A stretch of 64,000 nt of DNA, from positions 1,116,001-1,180,000 of the forward strand of contig NZ_CP027657.1 of assembly GCF_003008615.1 (NCBI RefSeq), in the 5' to 3' direction. Position numbers and translations under genes: made by a program. This DNA comes from Pseudomonas mendocina. GTDB taxonomy: Bacteria > Pseudomonadota > Gammaproteobacteria > Pseudomonadales > Pseudomonadaceae. The notes beneath the pieces are model-generated. The model was given only the letters and a program-made list of their open reading frames with translations. It did not search any database and was not told the origin of the DNA. This document shows positions 59,420-64,000 of this stretch, one piece after another. How positions within the stretch are numbered: position 1 is the stretch's first letter; every line of letters starts with the position of its first letter.

Positions 59420-60307
59420 TCATGCACTGACCAGATGACGCCGGAGCGCCTCGATGGCGTAGCGCACCTTTGCCGGTTGCGCATCGCGCCGCGGCGTCAC
59501 GATATGCAAGCCGATGGGTTCCAGTTGCCAGTCCGGCAGCAACGGCAGCAGCTCACCGCTGGCCAGCAGATCACGGACTTCCGGCTCAGGCTGCAACGAC
59601 ACGCCCATACCCGCCAGGGTGAACTGGCGTGCCGCGAGAATGTTGTTGCAGCTGATCCGCGTCTCCAGACGCAGGCGCTGCTGCGCCCCGGCAGGACCAT
59701 GCAGCGTCAGATGCTGACTGCGCTCGAGGTGCAGGCCGATCCAGTCCAGCTTCAACAATTGCTGCGGCTCGCTGGGCCAGCCGGCACGTGCCAGATAGGC
59801 CGGAGCAGCACATAGCAACATCCGCCAATCCGTCACGTAGCGGGCAACCAGGCTGGAGTCCTCCTGACGACCGACACGAATGGCGAGGTCGATGCGTGAT
59901 TCGATCAGATCGATCTGCTCATCCTGAAAGAACAGGCTCAGGCTCAACCCTGGATGAGCACTGAGCAGCGGCGCCAACGCCTCGCACAGCAATGGCCCGG
60001 AAAACCCGACCGGCGCGGCGACACGCAACTCCCCCACCGGCGCATCGCGCTGCTCGGCAAGACGCTGCTCGGCCTGCTGCGCCAACTCGACGATCTGTTG
60101 GCAGCTCTCGTAAAAAGTCGCCCCCGCCTCGGTCAGGGTCAGCTTGCGCGTCGTGCGGTGCAGCAACGTGACGCCCGTAGCCTCTTCCAGTCGACGGATC
60201 TGCTGGCTGACGGCGGACGCCGTCATGCCCAGCACTTCGGCAGCACCGACCATCGACCCCTTTGCAACCACCGTGGCGAACAGCGCCATGCGCTTGAGCT
60301 GTTCCAT
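59420..60307 (-). CDS. LysR-family regulator
   Basis: 295 residues with N-terminal helix-turn-helix (MEQLKRMALFATVVAKGSMVGAAEVLGMTASAVSQQIRRLE) and effector domain beginning VGELRVAAPVGFS. It is divergent from the NAD(P)-binding oxidoreductase gene, the typical pairing of the PecT/DmlR-type regulators, and likely controls it. The inducer is unknown. Confidence 0.92.
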   Translation of the reverse strand: MEQLKRMALFATVVAKGSMVGAAEVLGMTASAVSQQIRRLEEATGVTLLHRTTRKLTLTEAGATFYESCQQIVELAQQAEQRLAEQRDAPVGELRVAAPVGFSGPLLCEALAPLLSAHPGLSLSLFFQDEQIDLIESRIDLAIRVGRQEDSSLVARYVTDWRMLLCAAPAYLARAGWPSEPQQLLKLDWIGLHLERSQHLTLHGPAGAQQRLRLETRISCNNILAARQFTLAGMGVSLQPEPEVRDLLASGELLPLLPDWQLEPIGLHIVTPRRDAQPAKVRYAIEALRRHLVSA

Positions 60308-60406
60308 TATGAAGCTCTACTTAATTATTCAAGTGCATCAGGCCACTTTTTCTCGTGTTTATCCAGCAGCGATGATGTGTTCACCGTCACTATTCGAGGT
60401 TTCCCC

Positions 60407-61048
60407 ATGAAGATCGCTCTGATCGGCGCCACCGGCTATGTCGGTGCGCCATTGCTGCAGGAAGCACTGAACCGCGGCCATCAGGTCACGGCGCTGGTAC
60501 GCCACCCGCAAAAACTGGCCGTACACCCTCAGTTGACTACCGTGCAGGCAGACGTGCACGACAGCGTAGCGCTGGCCGAGCAGTTGCGTGGACATGACGT
60601 GGTTATCAGCGCCTTCAACCCAGGCTGGGGTATTGCGGATATTCGCGAGCAGTTCATCGCCGGCAGCCGCGCGATTATTGCCGCCAGCAAGCTGGCCGGA
60701 GTCAAGCGCCTGCTGGTGGTCGGTGGCGCCGGAAGTCTGTACGTTGCGCCCGGCGTGCAATTGATCGATACACCGGACTTCCCAGCCGAGTACAAGGAAG
60801 GCGCCGAAGGCGCGCGCCAGGCGCTGGAAATCCTGCGCGGTGAGCAAGAGCTGGAGTGGACTTTTCTCTCGCCAGCGGCCCTGCTCGTTCCAGGCCCACG
60901 CACCGGCAAGTTCCGTCTCGGCCAGGATGAGTTGCTGATGAATGGCGATGAACCAGGCAGTGTTTCGGTTGCCGACCTGGCCGTGGCGCTGATCGACGAA
61001 GCAGAGCAGCCGCAACATATCCGTCAACGCTTCACCCTGGCTTACTGA
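60407..61048 (+). CDS. NAD(P)-dependent oxidoreductase (NmrA/YwnB-like)
   Basis: 213 residues. Rossmann motif KIALIGATGYVGAPLLQEAL near residue 2 and NADP-binding VRHPQKLAV follow, then VVGGAGSLYVAPG near residue 106. The catalytic Tyr-x3-Lys of epimerases is not obvious, which places it in the NAD(P)H-binding (SDR a5) group of atypical oxidoreductases. It is divergent from a LysR regulator and 59 bp upstream of a DUF2218 gene, so an operon is possible. Confidence 0.88.
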   Translation: MKIALIGATGYVGAPLLQEALNRGHQVTALVRHPQKLAVHPQLTTVQADVHDSVALAEQLRGHDVVISAFNPGWGIADIREQFIAGSRAIIAASKLAGVKRLLVVGGAGSLYVAPGVQLIDTPDFPAEYKEGAEGARQALEILRGEQELEWTFLSPAALLVPGPRTGKFRLGQDELLMNGDEPGSVSVADLAVALIDEAEQPQHIRQRFTLAY

Positions 61049-61107
61049 GCCTTGCCGCGCCCTACCGCGGTAGGGCTGGGCATGAATCACACGAAAAAGG
61101 AACTCCC

Positions 61108-61398
61108 ATGCGTACATTCAGCAGCAGCGCCTTCGTCGCTACCGATACCCCGGCCCGCTACATCAGCCGACTGTGCAAGCACTTCGCGCACAAGATTCCG
61201 GTCAGCTTCGACGAACAGCAGGGGCGCATCGAGTTCACCTCTGGCCTGGCCACCTTGAAGGCAGAAAATCAGGGGCTGCGTCTGCAGGTGGAAAGTGCAA
61301 GCAGCGATGACCTGCAACGCCTGCAGGGCGTTGTCGGCAGTCACTTCGAACGCTTCGCCTGGCAGGAAGAGCTGAGCCTGGACTGGCAGCCTGATTAG
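61108..61398 (+). CDS. DUF2218 domain protein
   Basis: 96 residues. The family pattern TDTPARYISRLCKHFAHKIPV near residue 12, GRIEFTSGLATLKA near residue 40, and HFERFAWQEELSLDW at the end identify DUF2218. These proteins occur beside iron-uptake and oxidoreductase genes; the function is unknown. Strong ATG with AAGGAA ribosome site. It faces pxpA (tail to tail, 4 bases apart). Confidence 0.88.
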   Translation: MRTFSSSAFVATDTPARYISRLCKHFAHKIPVSFDEQQGRIEFTSGLATLKAENQGLRLQVESASSDDLQRLQGVVGSHFERFAWQEELSLDWQPD

Positions 61399-61402
61399 GC
61401 GT

Positions 61403-62146
61403 TCAGAGTGCATCCAGGCGGGCGCGCAAACGGCGCAACACCGCTAGCGACTCGGGGTTGTCGCCATGCACGCAAAGGCTGTCGGCTCGCAAGAGCAGCG
61501 GTTTGCCATCGATATCATCGAAGGCTTCGCCTCGGGCGATGGCCAACGCCTGACTCAGGATGCGCTCAGGATCCTGGTGCACCGCGGCACTGAGCCGGCG
61601 CGGAGCCAGTTGCCCATCGGCCAGATAGGCCCGATCCGCGAAGGCCTCGAACATCAGCGGTACATCGGCTTCATCGGCCAGGCGCAGTTCCCGATCATTG
61701 TCAGCAAGCGCCAACACCATCAGCGGCAGACCCTTGCGGTAACTCGCACAAGCATCGAGTACCGCTCGCAGTAGCGCATCGTCACGCACCAGATCGTTAT
61801 ACAGCGCACCGTGCGGTTTGACGTACGCCAGTTGGCAGCCGGCAGCACGACAGAAGGCATCCAGTGCGCCTATCTGGTACAGCACCAGAGCGCGAACCTC
61901 CTCTGGCGAGCACTGCAGATGGCGCCTACCGAAACCTTGCAGATCGGGATAGGAGGGATGCGCGCCCACGCTCACGCCGTGCGCTACGGCCAGCTCGACG
62001 CTACGCGCCATGATCAGTGGATCACCCGCATGGAAACCACAGGCCAGATTGGCCTGATCGATCAGCGGCATGGCCAATTCATCATCGCCCATGCGCCAGG
62101 CACCGAAGCCTTCGCCCATGTCGCAGTTGAGAAGAATGCGGTTCAT
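61403..62146 (-). CDS. pxpA: 5-oxoprolinase subunit A (LamB/YcsF family)
   Basis: 247 residues. ILLNCDMGEGFGAW at the start, ANLACGFHAGDPLIMARSV near residue 33, and VKPHGALYNDL near residue 108 are the LamB/YcsF signatures. PxpA works with PxpB and PxpC to open 5-oxoproline with ATP; those subunit genes are not adjacent here, so the gene stands alone in this window. Length is normal. Confidence 0.92.
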   Translation of the reverse strand: MNRILLNCDMGEGFGAWRMGDDELAMPLIDQANLACGFHAGDPLIMARSVELAVAHGVSVGAHPSYPDLQGFGRRHLQCSPEEVRALVLYQIGALDAFCRAAGCQLAYVKPHGALYNDLVRDDALLRAVLDACASYRKGLPLMVLALADNDRELRLADEADVPLMFEAFADRAYLADGQLAPRRLSAAVHQDPERILSQALAIARGEAFDDIDGKPLLLRADSLCVHGDNPESLAVLRRLRARLDAL

Positions 62147-62374
62147 GCCGGCAGCTTAGAGTGCCCGACATGCATCCGCAAAGCCCTTCTCACATTCGAG
62201 AATTAATCGTATTTACAAAATTTACACCTGCCTGCAGCCCAGTCACTGCGGGCTCTCCAGCCACATAGCGCAGGTCTCAATATCATCCGCAATTGAACCT
62301 TATATGCAAATCACTATCATCCCGGCCGTTCGCAACCGTTCCGACTGCACCCTCTTACCGCCAGGAGTAGATCG
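62147..62374. promoter_or_regulatory. pxpA-receptor divergent region with possible Fur box
   Basis: 228 bases between pxpA and the receptor gene. The stretch around 62302-62320 (ATATGCAAATCACTATCAT) has a weak match (about 10 of 19) to the Fur consensus, ahead of a receptor gene likely to be iron-controlled. AGGAG lies at 62363-62367 before the start. The Fur call is tentative. Confidence 0.35.
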
Positions 62375-64000
62375 ATGTCCGCCCTCAATTCCCGCACCGC
62401 CTTGGCTAGTGCCATTGCCTTGGCCGCCAGTTTTGGCGCCCAGGCCAACGAGCCCATCGCCCTCGGCGACGTGGTTGTCAGTGCCTCCGGCTTCGAGCAG
62501 AAGATCACCGAAGCCCCCGCCAGCATCAGCGTAATCAGCCGTGAGGAACTGCAGCAGAAGCGCTACAACAACTTGGCGCAAGCGCTGGGGGATGTGGAAG
62601 GTATCGACATCGGCCAGGGCACCGGCAAGACCGGCGGCCTGAACATCAGCATCCGCGGTATGCCCAGCCAGTACACCCTGATTCTGATCGATGGCCGCCG
62701 CCAGAATGCAGCCGGCAACGTCACCCCAAACGGCTTCAACGAAACCTCCACCAGCTTCATGCCGCCGATGTCGGCCATCGAGCGGATCGAGGTAATTCGT
62801 GGCCCAATGTCGACCCTCTATGGTTCCGACGCCATGGGCGGCGTGATCAACATCATCACCCGCAAAGTGGGCAAGGAATGGACGGGCTCGCTGACCCTGG
62901 ATCACACCTTCCAGGAAAACCGCGACTTCGGCGAAACCAGCAACACCAGCCTCTACGCCAGCGGCCCGTTGGTCGATAACCTGCTGGGCTTGCAGGTTCG
63001 CGGCAGCCTGTTCAACCGCGAAGAGTCGGATCTGAGCTATGGCAACGGCGTAGAAGTCAGCAAGCGCGGCCCCTCTCCCGTGGAAGGTCGCAACAATACC
63101 CTGGGTGCGCGCCTCACCCTCACGCCTCACGAGGATCATGACTTCGCGCTGGATGTCGAACGTGGCCGTCAGGTTTACAACAACGACGAGTGCCAGCTAG
63201 GCACACTCGATGGTCTCAACAATGCCTGTACCGCCCCGAGCACCAATGCTGCCGGCTACGACGACGAGTTGCGCTTCGAACGTGAACAGATCGCGCTCAC
63301 GCACACCGCACGCTTCCAAGCCGGAACGCTCGAATCGAGCCTGATGCACAACACCACCGAAACCATCGGGCGCACCATCCCCGGTACTATCGGAGTCCCA
63401 ACTGCAGTTCCGGGCGCAATCGGCGGCGATGACCGGGAGCTGGAAACCACCAACCTGGTTCTCGACAGCAAGTTCGTAGCACCGATTGGCGAATCCCACA
63501 TAGCGACTGTCGGCGGTCAATGGTGGAAAGCCGAAATGACCGACGGTATTGCTCAGACCACATTCGAACAGAAGACCTGGGCGTTGTTCGCCGAGGACGA
63601 ATGGCGTTTGCGTGATGATCTGGCACTGACCTTGGGCGCTCGCTATGACGATCACGAGGCCTTCGGCGGCCACGTCAGCCCACGCGCCTATCTGGTATGG
63701 AACACCACCGACAACTGGACCATGAAAGGTGGTATCAGCCGTGGCTACAAAACCCCAGATCTGAACGACCTGCATGGCGGCATCAACGGTGTCACCGGCC
63801 AGGGTACTGTCATCACCATCGGCAACCCGAACCTGGAGCCCGAGACCACCACCAGCACCGAGTTCGGTGTCTACTTCGACAGCCTGGAGGGATTCAACGC
63901 CAACGCCACGCTGTTCCACAACAAGTTCAAGGACAAGATCGCAACCGGTGACCCGGTGTCCAACCCTCTGTGCGCCGGCAACAACGGTGGCACCTGTGCC
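62375..64000 (+). CDS. TonB-dependent receptor, CirA/FepA-like (runs off the window)
   Basis: First 542 codons of an outer-membrane receptor; the 3' end is beyond the window. Signal peptide (LASAIALAASFGAQANE), plug with SGFEQKITEAPASISVISREELQ and GMPSQYTLILIDGRRQ, then RIEVIRGPMSTLYGSDAMGGVINIITRK, the classical catecholate/colicin I receptor motif. Barrel strands follow (YLVWNTTDNWTMKGGIS). Ligand probably a catecholate siderophore or a linear chelate. The start ATG at 62375 follows a good AGGAG. Confidence 0.9.
   Translation, partial: MSALNSRTALASAIALAASFGAQANEPIALGDVVVSASGFEQKITEAPASISVISREELQQKRYNNLAQALGDVEGIDIGQGTGKTGGLNISIRGMPSQYTLILIDGRRQNAAGNVTPNGFNETSTSFMPPMSAIERIEVIRGPMSTLYGSDAMGGVINIITRKVGKEWTGSLTLDHTFQENRDFGETSNTSLYASGPLVDNLLGLQVRGSLFNREESDLSYGNGVEVSKRGPSPVEGRNNTLGARLTLTPHEDHDFALDVERGRQVYNNDECQLGTLDGLNNACTAPSTNAAGYDDELRFEREQIALTHTARFQAGTLESSLMHNTTETIGRTIPGTIGVPTAVPGAIGGDDRELETTNLVLDSKFVAPIGESHIATVGGQWWKAEMTDGIAQTTFEQKTWALFAEDEWRLRDDLALTLGARYDDHEAFGGHVSPRAYLVWNTTDNWTMKGGISRGYKTPDLNDLHGGINGVTGQGTVITIGNPNLEPETTTSTEFGVYFDSLEGFNANATLFHNKFKDKIATGDPVSNPLCAGNNGGTCA

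Overview
The window looks like chromosomal DNA of a Pseudomonas, probably of the mendocina/oleovorans/alcaligenes (Ectopseudomonas) type. The evidence is the dksA-gluQ-cbrX-cbrA-cbrB-crcZ-pcnB-folK-panB-panC-pgi-acs order, a classical Pseudomonas REP palindrome, a TtgR/TtgABC-type efflux locus and high G+C at third codon positions. The species call is inference from gene content. No rRNA, tRNA, CRISPR array or transposase was seen.

Layout. (1) 1-15.2 kb is a conserved housekeeping block: the stringent-response factor DksA, GluQ, the CbrX/CbrA/CbrB carbon-nitrogen control system with its target small RNA CrcZ (sigma-54 promoter and CbrB palindrome visible), poly(A) polymerase, folate and pantothenate enzymes, Pgi and acetyl-CoA synthetase. 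A decayed AraC-type remnant lies between pgi and acs, and panD is absent from the place it has in P. aeruginosa. (2) 15.2-18.6 kb holds an MpaB-like protein, a thiolase and an adenine deaminase. (3) 18.6-26.9 kb is a leftward metal-uptake and redox cluster: cytochrome b561, PepSY protein, OprC-like copper receptor, DUF2946 protein, PCu(A)C chaperone, PepSY membrane reductase-like protein, a second TonB receptor and another small membrane protein. (4) 27.0-29.8 kb holds LysR, monooxygenase and quinone-oxidoreductase genes and a 60-residue protein. (5) 29.8-36.5 kb is the ttgR/ttgABC multidrug efflux locus with its operator and a strong terminator. (6) 36.5-45.7 kb holds a TetR/SDR pair with a triple 21-bp operator array, a hydrolase, an MFS exporter and a second RND pump lacking its own outer-membrane channel, with a divergent TetR gene. 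(7) 45.7-58.3 kb is a copper-efflux locus (copZ, a small exported protein, copA, cueR) split by a 9-kb type VI secretion module (vgrG, DUF4123 adaptor, VasX-like effector, and three tandem immunity units). (8) 58.4-64 kb holds a RIO kinase, a LysR/oxidoreductase pair, a DUF2218 protein, PxpA and the start of a TonB receptor that runs off the window.

The most interesting part is 51.6-57.9 kb. The effector gene is followed by three immunity-like genes at a period of about 1.23 kb. The second and third are each preceded by an orphan copy of the last ~92 codons of the effector. Poly-G runs of 6-9 bases occur at equivalent points in every copy. One run puts the third immunity gene out of frame. 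Another fuses an orphan effector tip to the frame of the second immunity gene. The immunity copies are almost identical except in a paired transmembrane segment just after the poly-G run. This looks like an effector/immunity exchange locus with a possible slippage switch.

The copper genes act together: OprC-like uptake, periplasmic PCu(A)C delivery, CopZ/CopA efflux, and CueR control through near-perfect palindromes.
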